64,000 bases of DNA from contig CANMIX010000014.1 of the NCBI GenBank assembly GCA_947497985.1, forward strand, positions 62,001 to 126,000, in the 5' to 3' direction. Positions 25,878-35,144 of the stretch are shown in pieces. The notes below the pieces were generated by a model. That model did no database searches and had not been told where the DNA came from. It saw only the letters and a program-made list of their open reading frames with translations. Source of the stretch: an uncultured Paracoccaceae bacterium (lineage in GTDB: Bacteria > Pseudomonadota > Alphaproteobacteria > Rhodobacterales > Rhodobacteraceae). Each line of letters starts with the position of its first letter. Position 1 is the first letter of the stretch. Both the position numbers and the translations under genes were made by a program.

Positions 25878-27092
25878 ATGCCCACCAAACGGATCACATT
25901 CCCCGGCCATGCCGGAACGCCGCTTGCAGCGCGCTTGGACCTGCCCGAAGGGCCGGTTCTGGCAACCGCTCTCTTTGCGCATTGCTTCACCTGTTCAAAA
26001 GACATTCCCGCCGCGCGCAGGATCGCAGCACGTCTCGCCGGGATGGGGATTGCGGTTATGCGGTTCGATTTCACCGGATTGGGCCACTCCGAGGGCGAGT
26101 TTGAGAACACGGATTTCTCCTCCAATGTCGAAGACCTGATCTCAGCAGCGCAGCACCTCACCCATCGCGATATGGCGCCTGATCTTTTGATCGGCCATTC
26201 CTTGGGCGGTGCAGCTGTGCTGCGCGCACGCGCGGGCATCCCATCGGTCAAAGGTGTTGTGACCTTGGGCGCGCCCTTTGATCCGGCACATGTGGCGCTG
26301 CATTTTCAGGATGCCTTGCCCGAGATTGAAGAGACAGGCTCGGCCGAGGTCTCATTGGGCGGACGGCCCTTTGTGATTGGAAAACGATTTGTCGAAGATA
26401 TCCGCCAAGCGCAACTGGATGTCGCAATCGCAGAACTTGATGCGGCCCTTTTGGTGATGCACGCCCCCAATGACACCACCGTCAGCGTCGACAATGCAGC
26501 ACAGATTTTTGGCGCGGCGAAACATCCCAAAAGCTTTGTTACGCTGGATGACGCGGACCACCTTATATCCCGGACCCGTGATGCGGAATATGCAGCACAG
26601 GTCATTGCTGCCTGGGCGGGGCGATATGTGGATTTGTCCCCGCCGGCACCGCCCCCCGGTGCGCCCGAAGGGGTGCTGCGCGTCAGCGAAGCAGATCCAG
26701 ACGGGTTTTTGCAGGACATCCAATCCGGCCCTCATCATCACGTGTTGGCGGATGAGCCCAAAGCCTATGGAGGGACCAATCGCGGCATGTCGCCGTATGG
26801 GTTTGTTGCAGCCGGGCTTGGCGCCTGCACCTCGATGACCATCCGCATGTATGCGCGTCGCAAAGAATGGCCGCTAGAAAGCGTCAGTGTTGAAGTCTGT
26901 CATGACAAGGTCCACGCACAGGATGCCTTTCCCGGTGCTGCGGCCAAGATCGACCAGTTCATCCGTGTGGTTCACCTGACCGGAAATTTGAACGACGATC
27001 AAAGGGGCAAGCTGATGGAAATCGCAGACAAATGCCCGGTCCACCGCACGCTTGAAAATGGTGCCAAGGTTATTACCCGCCTGTCTGATTGA
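25878..27092 (+). CDS. Alpha/beta hydrolase fused to OsmC-like domain
   Basis: 404 residues. Residues 1-250 are an alpha/beta hydrolase with the nucleophile elbow GHSLGGAAV (Ser near 115) and a late His in DDADHLIS (near 229). Residues 275-404 are OsmC-like, with GMSPYGFVAAGLGACTSMTI carrying one redox Cys and CPVHRTLENG the second. OsmC domains reduce organic hydroperoxides through this Cys pair. The fusion is known in proteobacteria. The substrate of the hydrolase half is unknown. The ribosome site is weak. Confidence 0.9.
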   Translation: MPTKRITFPGHAGTPLAARLDLPEGPVLATALFAHCFTCSKDIPAARRIAARLAGMGIAVMRFDFTGLGHSEGEFENTDFSSNVEDLISAAQHLTHRDMAPDLLIGHSLGGAAVLRARAGIPSVKGVVTLGAPFDPAHVALHFQDALPEIEETGSAEVSLGGRPFVIGKRFVEDIRQAQLDVAIAELDAALLVMHAPNDTTVSVDNAAQIFGAAKHPKSFVTLDDADHLISRTRDAEYAAQVIAAWAGRYVDLSPPAPPPGAPEGVLRVSEADPDGFLQDIQSGPHHHVLADEPKAYGGTNRGMSPYGFVAAGLGACTSMTIRMYARRKEWPLESVSVEVCHDKVHAQDAFPGAAAKIDQFIRVVHLTGNLNDDQRGKLMEIADKCPVHRTLENGAKVITRLSD

Positions 27093-27238
27093 CCATCCGG
27101 GCAACACAGCTGGCCAGATACGGATCGTCAAATGTCCCCACAGCCAATGACGCAGTGGTGGCCGCTCTTGCTGTTTTGGCCTACCTCCTCTAAACCGCGC
27201 CCATCTGCTGCCGAATTCTGATAGAGGTGCCTTCGCCC

Positions 27239-28543
27239 ATGATCCCCCGCTATTCCCGCCCTGAAATGGTTTCCATCTGGTCGCCCGAGACCAAGTTCAA
27301 GATCTGGTACGAGATCGAAGCGCACGCCTGTGACGCACAAGCCGATCTGGGTGTGATCCCGCGCGAAAACGCTGACGCCGTTTGGAAAGCCAAGGACGTG
27401 GAATTCGACGTCGCACGCATCGACGAAATCGAAGCGGTCACCAAACACGACGTGATCGCGTTCCTGACCCACCTCGCAGAACATGTCGGTTCCGAGGAAG
27501 CGCGTTTTGTCCACCAGGGCATGACCTCTTCTGACGTTCTGGACACCTGCCTGAACGTGCAGCTGGTGCGCTCTGCCGACATCCTGATCAAAGATATGGA
27601 CGGTCTGCTGGCGGCGCTGAAAAAGCGCGCGATTGAACACAAGGACACCGTCCGCGTTGGCCGGTCCCACGGTATCCACGCCGAACCCACCACCATGGGT
27701 CTGACATTTGCCCGTTTCTATGCGGAAATGGATCGTAACCTTGCCCGCCTGAAACTGGCGCGTGAAGAGATTGCAACCGGTGCGATTTCCGGCGCGGTTG
27801 GCACATTCGCCAATATCGACCCAGCCGTGGAAGAACATGTGTGCGAAAAGCTGGGCCTGATCCCAGAGCCAATCTCAACCCAGGTTATCCCGCGTGACCG
27901 CCACGCCATGTTCTTTGCGGTTCTGGGTGTGATTGCGTCTTCGATCGAGAACGTCGCGATTGAGATCCGCCACATGCAGCGGACCGAAGTTCTGGAAGGT
28001 GCAGAATTCTTCTCCATGGGCCAAAAAGGCTCCTCGGCGATGCCGCACAAGAAGAACCCTGTTCTGACCGAAAACCTGACCGGTTTGGCGCGTTTGGTGC
28101 GTTCTGCTGTGGTTCCTGCAATGGAGAACGTCGCCCTGTGGCACGAGCGTGATATCTCGCACTCTTCTGTTGAGCGCGCGATTGGCCCCGATGCCTGTGT
28201 GACCCTCGACTTTGCTTTGGCGCGTTTGACCGGTGTGATCGACAAGATGCTGATCTTCCCCGAAAACATGCTGGACAACATGAACAAATTCCCAGGCCTG
28301 GTTATGTCGCAGCGCGTTCTGCTGGCCCTGACCCAAGCAGGCGTTTCCCGCGAAGACGCCTATGTCATGGTGCAGCGCAATGCGTTGAAAGTCTGGGAAT
28401 TCCGCACAGACTTCCGCGAAGAGCTTCTGTCCGATGCGGATGTTGTTGCGGCCCTGACCGAAGACGGCATCAACGAAAAGTTCAACATGGAATACCACAC
28501 CAAACACGTCGACACGATCTTCAAACGCGTCTTTGGTGAGTAA
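27239..28543 (+). CDS. purB: Adenylosuccinate lyase
   Basis: Catalyses two steps of purine synthesis: release of fumarate from SAICAR and from adenylosuccinate. 434 residues from the ATG at 27239, preceded by AGAGGTG; an upstream in-frame GTG is part of that ribosome site. The catalytic features are TSSDVLDT near 96-103, SHGIHAEPTT near 141-150 and the signature GSSAMPHKKNPV near 263-274. A terminator follows. Confidence 0.97.
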   Translation: MIPRYSRPEMVSIWSPETKFKIWYEIEAHACDAQADLGVIPRENADAVWKAKDVEFDVARIDEIEAVTKHDVIAFLTHLAEHVGSEEARFVHQGMTSSDVLDTCLNVQLVRSADILIKDMDGLLAALKKRAIEHKDTVRVGRSHGIHAEPTTMGLTFARFYAEMDRNLARLKLAREEIATGAISGAVGTFANIDPAVEEHVCEKLGLIPEPISTQVIPRDRHAMFFAVLGVIASSIENVAIEIRHMQRTEVLEGAEFFSMGQKGSSAMPHKKNPVLTENLTGLARLVRSAVVPAMENVALWHERDISHSSVERAIGPDACVTLDFALARLTGVIDKMLIFPENMLDNMNKFPGLVMSQRVLLALTQAGVSREDAYVMVQRNALKVWEFRTDFREELLSDADVVAALTEDGINEKFNMEYHTKHVDTIFKRVFGE

Positions 28544-28568
28544 GCTTTCCTGACCATTAAAATATACG

Positions 28569-28600
28569 AAGCCCCGCTCATATTTTGGGTGGGGCTTTTT
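28569..28600 (+). terminator. Terminator of purB
   Basis: AAGCCCCGC pairs with GTGGGGCTT (one G-U) and is followed by TTT. It begins 26 bp after the purB stop. Confidence 0.85.
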
Positions 28601-28792
28601 CGTGACGACCATTAAAGCAGATTAGCAGCACGTATGTGCCGGCCCAGCCATCCTCCTCGTCCCTTATTGCCCGGGAAAATCTCACTGAGTGAGAGTTTCT
28701 TCACATAACTGCGAGCCGACGCGCGCTAACCTCTATTTCATAGTACAGTTAAATCGTCGCGTTTTACCGCACAGTTATTTGGAGACACCAAG

Positions 28793-29326
28793 ATGCGCTT
28801 ATCTCTTCTTGCCACCCTTCTTGTTCTTCCTGTCAGTGTTTTCGCTGCTGGCGAAGATGACCCCACACCGCCCAAACCGACGGACACAGTGAAAAAGTGT
28901 TGGGGTAAGCGCGTATATGACGCCGACAAAGGGCGCTGTGTGAAACCTGAAGAATCCTCGCTCAATGATGAACAGCTTTTCGATGATGTGCGCGCGCTGG
29001 TTTATGCAGGTCGCATTGACGCCGCACAGGCAACTTTGGCCGCGATGTCTGATCAGAACGAAAGCCGGGTTCTGACCTACTGGGGCTTTACGCACCGCAA
29101 ACAGGGCGATTTTGATCTGGCAACGCAATTCTACCAAGCTGCACTTAAGACAGATCCCGATAACCTTTTGGCCCGCTCATACTATGGCCAAGGACTGGTA
29201 CAAGAGGGGCGCCTTGGTGAGGCTTTTGCCCAGTGGAAGGAAATCCGGACACGCGGCGGCGCCGAAACTTGGGCCGAAGTATCGTTGCGGGCTTCTTTGG
29301 AAGATGGGCGCAGCTTTAGTTATTGA
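28793..29326 (+). CDS. Periplasmic TPR-repeat protein
   Basis: 177 residues: a signal peptide (cleaved after VFAAG), then a Cys-containing KKCWGKRVYDADKGRCVKP segment (two Cys, likely disulfide), then TPR-like repeats (VLTYWGFTHRKQGDFDLATQ, ARSYYGQGLVQEGRLGEAFA). TPR proteins of this kind act as scaffolds. GGAG precedes the ATG. No operon partner is obvious; the FliG-like gene follows 78 bp later. Confidence 0.8.
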   Translation: MRLSLLATLLVLPVSVFAAGEDDPTPPKPTDTVKKCWGKRVYDADKGRCVKPEESSLNDEQLFDDVRALVYAGRIDAAQATLAAMSDQNESRVLTYWGFTHRKQGDFDLATQFYQAALKTDPDNLLARSYYGQGLVQEGRLGEAFAQWKEIRTRGGAETWAEVSLRASLEDGRSFSY

Positions 29327-29404
29327 GGCTAAGGCTTTTTTTACCGCTCTACCTTTATCTTGAGCCTGTAGCAGAAGAAGAATCTTTCTGGTTGAGGCTC
29401 AAGA

Positions 29405-30562
29405 ATGGAACAAGACACAGCTTTGGCGCTGCCCGGATTGGGCATGGGGGACGAATTTGGTGATTTTCCAGCCCTCGCGCCGATGTCCGCCGCAGATCCC
29501 GCACCTGCGCCGATGGCCGACACACCTGCCCTTTCTGCTCCCGGCCCCAAGGTCGAACTGAGCGGCAAGGCCAAAGCGGCAATTGTCGTACGCCTTTTGT
29601 TGAACGAAGGTGCCGACATTCCCATCGAGGAATTACCCGAAGACCTCCAGACCGAACTCACTCGTCAGATGGGTAAAATGCGTCTGGTGGATCGCGATAC
29701 ACTGAATTCGGTCGCAGCCGAATTCGCAGATATGCTGGACAACGTCGGCCTATCCTTCCCCAACGGGCTTGCAGGTGCATTGTCCGCGATGGAAGGCAAG
29801 ATCAGCCGCCACACCTATAGCCGTCTGCGCAAAGAAGCCGGCGTGCGCCAATTTGGTGATCCCTGGGATCGTTTAAAACAACTGCCCGCCGAAGACTTGG
29901 CCACCCTGGCCGAAGCAGAAAGCATCGAGGTCGCAGCCGTATTGCTTTCGATGCTCGACACCGGCAAAGCGGCCGCAATGTTGGCCTGCCTGCCTGGCCC
30001 GCTGGCTCGTCGTATCACCTACGCGGTGCGCCAGACAGGTTCCGTCAGCCCCGAAACTGTGGACCGGATTGGCCTATCTCTCGCGGCTCAAGTGGATGCG
30101 CGTCCTGAAATGGCTTTTGCAGATTCGCCGGGCGAACGCGTGGGTGCGATCTTAACCGAATCGCCAGCAGCCAAACGCGACGAAGTTATGGATGCATTGG
30201 ACGAGGAAGACGAAGAATTCGCAACAGACGTGCGCAAATCGCTCTATACGTATGCCTTGATCGGCAAGCGTCTGAGCCCGACGGATGTACCCAAGATCAC
30301 CCGTGTTGTCCCGCAACAGGATCTGGTTACCGCAATTGCCTTTGCATCGGCAGACGAAGATACCGAATCCAGCGAATTCTTGTTGGGCAACATGTCCACA
30401 CGTATGGCCACCAACATCCGTGAAGAAGTCGCCGAACGCGGTAAAGTGAACCGCAAACAGGGCGAGGCTGCGATGTCCAACATCATCAGCGCGCTGCGCG
30501 ATATGGTCGTCAACGGCGAAGTCGAGCTGAAATCAACTGAAGAAGATGACGAAGACGAGTAA
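29405..30562 (+). CDS. Orphan FliG-like flagellar motor switch protein
   Basis: 385 residues. After a Pro/Ala-rich N-terminal 55 residues comes a FliG pattern: KAKAAIVVRLLLNEG, ELPEDLQTELTRQMGKMRLVDRDTLN, the FliG-C-like region with LAEAESIEVAAVLLSMLDTGKAAAML and a second helical block ending NIISALRDMVVNGEVEL. FliG couples the stator to rotor torque in the motor. No other flagellar gene is nearby. The charged residues of the canonical torque helix were not checked one by one. Start ATG after GAGG. Confidence 0.75.
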   Translation: MEQDTALALPGLGMGDEFGDFPALAPMSAADPAPAPMADTPALSAPGPKVELSGKAKAAIVVRLLLNEGADIPIEELPEDLQTELTRQMGKMRLVDRDTLNSVAAEFADMLDNVGLSFPNGLAGALSAMEGKISRHTYSRLRKEAGVRQFGDPWDRLKQLPAEDLATLAEAESIEVAAVLLSMLDTGKAAAMLACLPGPLARRITYAVRQTGSVSPETVDRIGLSLAAQVDARPEMAFADSPGERVGAILTESPAAKRDEVMDALDEEDEEFATDVRKSLYTYALIGKRLSPTDVPKITRVVPQQDLVTAIAFASADEDTESSEFLLGNMSTRMATNIREEVAERGKVNRKQGEAAMSNIISALRDMVVNGEVELKSTEEDDEDE

Positions 30563-30676
30563 ATCCTGACAGGCCACCCGTCTGTCCCCTTCTGTCACGG
30601 GTTGCTTGTACCTGCGGCGGCTGAGATATAAAGTGCGCATCCGAGCACGTCCCAGACCCGCAGGCCACGATCATCT

Positions 30677-31591
30677 ATGCCCAGAACACTCTCTGAATTA
30701 AACCGTGTGCAAAAGACGCAGTATTTTGCGAGTAACATTGTGTTGCGCGGCGTGATCAAACTGCTTGGGACGCTACCTTATGCGATGCGGGTTCGAATGA
30801 TGGGTGGTCTCCTGCGTGGACTGGCACCTGTCTTGGGTATTTCCAAACGGATCAAACGCAATCTTGCCTATGTGCGTCCGGATATGCCGGACCACGAAGT
30901 GAAACGAATTTGCGCCGAAGTTGCTGACAATGCAGGGCGAACCGTCGCTGAACTCTACGCGGGAGAGCCATTCTGGAAACGCGCACGCGGCGCGGAAATT
31001 TCCGGCCCCGGCTTGGAAGCCTTGTCATCTGCCAAAGCCGAAGGGCGCCCCGTTATTCTGGTAACCGCGCATTTTGGAAATTACGAGGCTGCACGGGTCA
31101 AGCTTATGGATATGGGTTTCCCCATGGGTGCGTTGTACCGGCGGATGGCCAATCCCTATTTCAACCAACATTACGTGGAAACGATTCAGACCACGGGCAA
31201 GCCAATGTTCGAACAGGGCAAACGCGGCATGGTCGAAATGGTGCGCTACCTGAAACAATGCGGCACATTGGCCATTGTCACCGACTTGCATGCCATTGGC
31301 GGCTCGGAAATAGACTTCTTCGGCAAGCCTGCACGAACATCACTTGTCACGGCTGAGCTGGCTCTGAAGTACAAGGCTGTGATGATCCCAGTCTACTCCA
31401 TTCGCCAGAAAAACGGTCTGGATTTTCAAATTATTATGAAAGACCCGATCCCACATACGGATGCGCTGACAATGACAACCGCGGCAACTCACGACCTGGA
31501 ACACGTTGTGCGTGAACATATGGGGCAGTGGTTCTGGATCCACAAACGTTGGAAACCTTATGCCGACCAACCCGCATCTCCGGCGGGTTGA
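30677..31591 (+). CDS. Lipid A biosynthesis acyltransferase-like (LpxL/HtrB type)
   Basis: 304 residues. The HX4D/E catalytic motif HFGNYE lies near 134-139, RRMANPYFN follows near 155, and the C-terminal FWIHKRWKP is typical of the LpxL/LpxM family. A hydrophobic N-terminal helix (IVLRGVIKLLGTLP) anchors it to the inner membrane. It transfers a secondary acyl chain to lipid A, or acts on lysophospholipids in some relatives. Monocistronic between unrelated genes. Confidence 0.88.
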   Translation: MPRTLSELNRVQKTQYFASNIVLRGVIKLLGTLPYAMRVRMMGGLLRGLAPVLGISKRIKRNLAYVRPDMPDHEVKRICAEVADNAGRTVAELYAGEPFWKRARGAEISGPGLEALSSAKAEGRPVILVTAHFGNYEAARVKLMDMGFPMGALYRRMANPYFNQHYVETIQTTGKPMFEQGKRGMVEMVRYLKQCGTLAIVTDLHAIGGSEIDFFGKPARTSLVTAELALKYKAVMIPVYSIRQKNGLDFQIIMKDPIPHTDALTMTTAATHDLEHVVREHMGQWFWIHKRWKPYADQPASPAG

Positions 31592-31600
31592 CCGAATAGA

Positions 31601-32335
31601 TCAGTCTAGTTTTAGCGCCCCAAGAATGGGGCCATGGCTTCCCTGCTGAATGAAGAAGGCCGTCTTTTCAGACCCTTCCACAGGAACCGTGACCGAGAAT
31701 TCACCCGTTCCGTCCCATTGCCCAACCACGTCAAGCTGTTCCACCACATTGGCATAATCCAGCGTGTGGCCGCGCAACTCTCCGCGTTTTATTTCAACGG
31801 TCTGCATCGGCTCATACCGAGCGAGATGAACCATCAGCGGCTCTGATCCGTGAACCTCTTGCAGGGCGAGAGCAGACAGCGTTACCTCAGCTCCGGTTTG
31901 ACGCGCACGAAGCGCCACCCGTTGCGGTGTTTTACGATACTTGGAGATGACCTCCGAAACCGCCGCGGCATTGGCACCTACGACATCTTCGCGCCCCATG
32001 ATCACCATCTGCGGCGTATAGATCATGCGACGTGCACCTTCATGCGCGTAACCCTTTTGACGCTTTGTATGAGCAGGCGACGCAAACTGGTCTTTCCAGC
32101 CAATGTAGTCCCAGTAATCCACATGAAGTGCCAAGGCCAGCACGTCGTCTTGTTGCGCCAAAAGCGTCAACAATTCATCGGCGGGCGGGCAGGAAGAGCA
32201 GCCCTGAGACGTATATAGTTCAACAACCACCGGTGCGTTGTGCACCTCTCGTGTGACACCCGTATCCTGAGCCTGGGCCAAGATGGGCATGCAAACTAGT
32301 CCAAGACATGTGGCAGCGACGGACAGTATTCGCAT
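31601..32335 (-). CDS. DUF1223 thioredoxin-like periplasmic protein
   Basis: 244 residues from the ATG at 32335, with GGGGT upstream. A signal peptide ends at AQAQD. The DUF1223 signature VVELYTSQGCSSCPPADELL gives a thioredoxin-like CSSCPP motif near 41-46, and DYWDYIGWKDQFASP follows. The redox partner is unknown. The stop is 10 bp from the convergent acyltransferase gene. The 339 bp upstream to the divergent monooxygenase gene hold paired repeats. Confidence 0.9.
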   Translation of the reverse strand: MRILSVAATCLGLVCMPILAQAQDTGVTREVHNAPVVVELYTSQGCSSCPPADELLTLLAQQDDVLALALHVDYWDYIGWKDQFASPAHTKRQKGYAHEGARRMIYTPQMVIMGREDVVGANAAAVSEVISKYRKTPQRVALRARQTGAEVTLSALALQEVHGSEPLMVHLARYEPMQTVEIKRGELRGHTLDYANVVEQLDVVGQWDGTGEFSVTVPVEGSEKTAFFIQQGSHGPILGALKLD

Positions 32336-32674
32336 AAAGATAAACCCCAAATATTCGTAAACAACAGTTAGCGGCTGGCTGTTCACCTGACCAATCAATC
32401 ATTCTTGAGGGTTAAGCGAGCGCGAAAACACAGCCTATATTCACAATCTCCAAAGGTTAAGACCCTCAGCACCTGCCCGTTCAACGTCAAAAGCATGGGA
32501 ACGGGCCCAAGATTTTCACCAAAAAAATCTCAAACTTACGTTAGGTAACGCAAAAATACGCCTTCAGGTAACGAAAAGGTGAAATCTACATGAAATAAAA
32601 GCACGGAAACTTGGCCGATTGCATCGTATACAAGTTAACATATATTTTGAGTTTTCAAATACTAAGAGCCACGC
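32336..32674. other. Divergent intergenic region with repeats and a hairpin
   Basis: 339 bp without a gene between the DUF1223 gene and the ABM gene. It contains a hairpin (GCCCGTTC/GAACGGGC, 32475-32506) and two copies of AGGTAACG, at 32543-32550 and 32566-32573, both followed by an A-run, 23 bp apart, about two helical turns. These could be regulator sites for either gene. No sequence-specific regulator is recognised. Confidence 0.35.
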
Positions 32675-32959
32675 ATGACCGAAGCCATTATTGTTACGCT
32701 TGTTCCAGAAACCGGCTGTTTTGACGAACTGTTGACGTTTTTGGGATCTGTTATTGAAGAGACCCGCGTCTTTGATGGCTGCGACATGGCGCATGTCTAT
32801 CACAACAAAACCCACAACGAGATTGTGCTCGTCCAGATGTGGCAAGATAGCGAAGCCCATGACGACTATTTGAATTGGCGGGCAGAGCAAGGCGTGTTCG
32901 ACAAGATTGCGGATCTGGTTGCAGAAGAACAGATCCACAAATCTTTTCACGCGCTCTAA
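32675..32959 (+). CDS. ABM-domain protein (antibiotic biosynthesis monooxygenase fold)
   Basis: 94 residues with the dimeric ABM ferredoxin-like fold pattern: AIIVTLVPE, FLGSVIEETRVFDGCDMAHVY and IVLVQMWQDSEAHDDYLNW. Proteins this size include quinol monooxygenases and heme-degrading enzymes, but the active residues differ and the substrate cannot be told. It is a single gene with its own promoter region shared with the divergent DUF1223 gene. Confidence 0.8.
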   Translation: MTEAIIVTLVPETGCFDELLTFLGSVIEETRVFDGCDMAHVYHNKTHNEIVLVQMWQDSEAHDDYLNWRAEQGVFDKIADLVAEEQIHKSFHAL

Positions 32960-33012
32960 CGTCCCAAGCCGCGTCAGAAAACCCACCATCGACTGGCGGG
33001 TTTATCCGTGTG

Positions 33013-33546
33013 TTAACTGTTTTGATCGGGCAGCACCGGCTTCAGGCTTTCTTCGATCACCCGTTGCGTCAGCGGTCCTGCAATACGCAGCAGGATCTTG
33101 CCCTCACCATCAATCACAAATGTCTCAGGCAGGCCATAGACGCCCCAATCGATCGATTGGCGTTTTTTCCCATCATACAGAAGGCCCGAATAGGGATTTC
33201 CAAGCTCGTCCAGAAAACCCTGCGCTTCTTTTTGGCCGTAATCCTGATTGATCCCGTAGATCGGATAATCCTTTGCCAGCTCCATCAGGTTTGGATGTTC
33301 GGCCCGACAGGGCGCGCACCAGCTGGCCCAGAAATTGACCAGTTTAATGCCACTGTCCTGAAGCTGCGCCGATGTGAATTCAGGATGGTCCAGCAGCGGT
33401 GCCGAGGTCACAGCAGGCGCCGTTTTGCCAACGAAAACCGAAGGCAACCCATCAGGATCATCACGGTGCAGGCCGACAAAGGCCAGGCCGGCGAAGGCCC
33501 CGAACACCAGAACTGGCACAGCCATCAGCGGAGATATTTTAGACAT
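33013..33546 (-). CDS. ccmG: Thiol:disulfide interchange protein CcmG/DsbE
   Basis: 177 residues: an N-terminal membrane anchor (about 5-25) and a periplasmic thioredoxin domain with WASWCAPCRAEHP (CxxC near 74-77) and the cis-Pro segment YGLPETFVIDG. It reduces apocytochrome c before heme attachment. The ATG overlaps the end of ccmD by 8 bp. Last gene of the ccm cluster here. Confidence 0.95.
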   Translation of the reverse strand: MSKISPLMAVPVLVFGAFAGLAFVGLHRDDPDGLPSVFVGKTAPAVTSAPLLDHPEFTSAQLQDSGIKLVNFWASWCAPCRAEHPNLMELAKDYPIYGINQDYGQKEAQGFLDELGNPYSGLLYDGKKRQSIDWGVYGLPETFVIDGEGKILLRIAGPLTQRVIEESLKPVLPDQNS

Positions 33547-33694
33547 TGTTGCGTCCCCGCTCCTCGATCAGTTCCATTTCAGCACGCACCTTGCGGCCGC
33601 GACGCAGTGACAAGAGCACCAAGGCGACCAACATAGTCAGCGAGACACCGTAGGACGACAAAACCGCGCCTGCGTATTTTCCAAGATCAACCAT
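33539..33694 (-). CDS. ccmD: Heme exporter protein D (small membrane protein)
   Basis: 51 residues, absent from length-based calls. It begins MVDLGKYAGAVLSSYGVS and has one membrane helix, LTMLVALVLLSL, then a basic RRGRKVRAEMEL tail, the classic CcmD layout. It links CcmC and CcmE in heme handover. The start overlaps the ccmC stop (TGATGG) and the end overlaps the ccmG start, so translation is coupled through the cluster. Confidence 0.9.
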   Translation of the reverse strand: MVDLGKYAGAVLSSYGVSLTMLVALVLLSLRRGRKVRAEMELIEERGRNNV

Positions 33695-34449
33695 CAGGCT
33701 TCAGCCTCCAAACGTTCGCGTGCGAGCAACGCCTTGATACGACGCGCGCGGATTTCAGTACCCGTGCGATACAAAACCAATACCAGAAACAGCAGAGCAA
33801 ATCCGCCCATGCAGACGAACAAAGGGGTGGCGAAGACATTGCTCACCCGCTCTTCGGTGTCGCCCGCCACGGCCCCTGCCCGCATCACGGATGCGCCTTG
33901 ATGCAGACCTTGGTTCCAGAACAACACCGCGTATCGGCTGAGCACTGCAAAAACAGATCCAACCAAACACAAGATCGCCGTGAGGTCGGCGGCGGTGTCC
34001 GGATCTTCAATCGCCTCCCACAAGGCAATATAGCCAAGGTAGAACAAAAACAGCACCAAAAAGGACGTGAGTCGCGGATCCCAGGCCCACCAGGTGCCCC
34101 ACATAGGCTGTCCCCAAAGCGCGCCAGTGACCAAAGCAATCAGCGTCATGACAACGCCAACTGGCGCGGCCGCTTTGGCCGCCAGCGCGCTGACGTGATG
34201 GCGACGGATCACCCAGATCAGCGAGGCCACCAGCATCATAAACCAAGCATTGATCGCCATCAGGGCTGCCGGGACGTGGATAAAGATGATCTTGACCGTG
34301 GACCCTTGGCGATAGTCATCTGGTGTCAGGAAAAAGCCCCAGATCAGGCCACCCACTGTGAGCGCGATGGACAGCACCCAGAGAGCGGGCATCACCTTTT
34401 CGGATGTGGACAAAAACTTCTTTGGGTTCGCATATTCCCAGATCGACAT
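33694..34449 (-). CDS. ccmC: Heme exporter protein C
   Basis: 251 residues from the ATG at 34449 (start MSIWEYANPKKF). Six membrane helices and the tryptophan-rich heme motif MWGTWWAWDPRLTS near 119-132 define CcmC, which presents heme to CcmE in the periplasm. The open frame runs on far upstream, but that part is only the shadow of ccmB. AAAGG lies about 11 bases upstream. Confidence 0.95.
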   Translation of the reverse strand: MSIWEYANPKKFLSTSEKVMPALWVLSIALTVGGLIWGFFLTPDDYRQGSTVKIIFIHVPAALMAINAWFMMLVASLIWVIRRHHVSALAAKAAAPVGVVMTLIALVTGALWGQPMWGTWWAWDPRLTSFLVLFLFYLGYIALWEAIEDPDTAADLTAILCLVGSVFAVLSRYAVLFWNQGLHQGASVMRAGAVAGDTEERVSNVFATPLFVCMGGFALLFLVLVLYRTGTEIRARRIKALLARERLEAEA

Positions 34450-34487
34450 CGGTATATTCGCCTTTCCTAGTCCTGGTGTCCCGGAGC

Positions 34488-35144
34488 TTAGCGCAGATTG
34501 ATACGTAAAACAGCGGCGCTGGCAAAGGGCAGCAGCGCCACAGAGGCGGCGGAGATCCCCGCCAACAGCAACATAGGTGTCTCGATGCTCAAACCCGAGG
34601 CACCGCGTCGTGCCATTTCGGCGCCAAAGATCAACGTCGGCACGTAAAGGGGGAGAACCAACAACGACAGCAACAGACCGCCCCGTTTGAGACCAACGGT
34701 CAGGGCGGCTCCAAATGTGCCGATGACCGACAATGCGGGCGTGCCCAAAAGGAGCGAGACAAAGATCCAAAGGTACGCACTTGCTGGCAAGTGCAACAAC
34801 ACGCCAAGGACTGGCGCGATTAACACAAGCGGCAGACCTGTGGTGATCCAATGGGCCAGCGATTTGATGGTGACAATGGCCTCCAACGGCAGCGGTGCCG
34901 TGGCCAGCAGATCCAACGATCCGTCTTCCCAATCGAGCGCCAGAATACGGTCCAGCGACAAAAGACAGGCCAACAGGGCACCAATCCACAAGACGCCCGG
35001 CGCAATGCGGGACAGCAATTCGGTTTCCGGCCCGACGGCAAAAGGCACCATCACGGTGACAATCAAAAAGAATGACAACCCCAGACCAAAGCCACCCCCG
35101 GCCCGCATCGCCAGTTTCAAATCCCGCAGCAAAAGTGCAATCAC
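34488..35144 (-). CDS. ccmB: Heme exporter protein B (ABC permease)
   Basis: 218 residues with six hydrophobic segments and the CcmB marks [20 protein letters not shown] and [12 protein letters not shown]. Membrane part of the CcmABCD complex that releases holo-CcmE using ATP. The start overlaps the ccmA end by 4 bp. Confidence 0.95.
   Translation of the reverse strand: MIALLLRDLKLAMRAGGGFGLGLSFFLIVTVMVPFAVGPETELLSRIAPGVLWIGALLACLLSLDRILALDWEDGSLDLLATAPLPLEAIVTIKSLAHWITTGLPLVLIAPVLGVLLHLPASAYLWIFVSLLLGTPALSVIGTFGAALTVGLKRGGLLLSLLVLPLYVPTLIFGAEMARRGASGLSIETPMLLLAGISAASVALLPFASAAVLRINLR

Noticed and set aside
27128-27838. Minus-strand frame opposite purB
   Set aside because: Shadow frame with His/Val-rich composition and no ribosome site.
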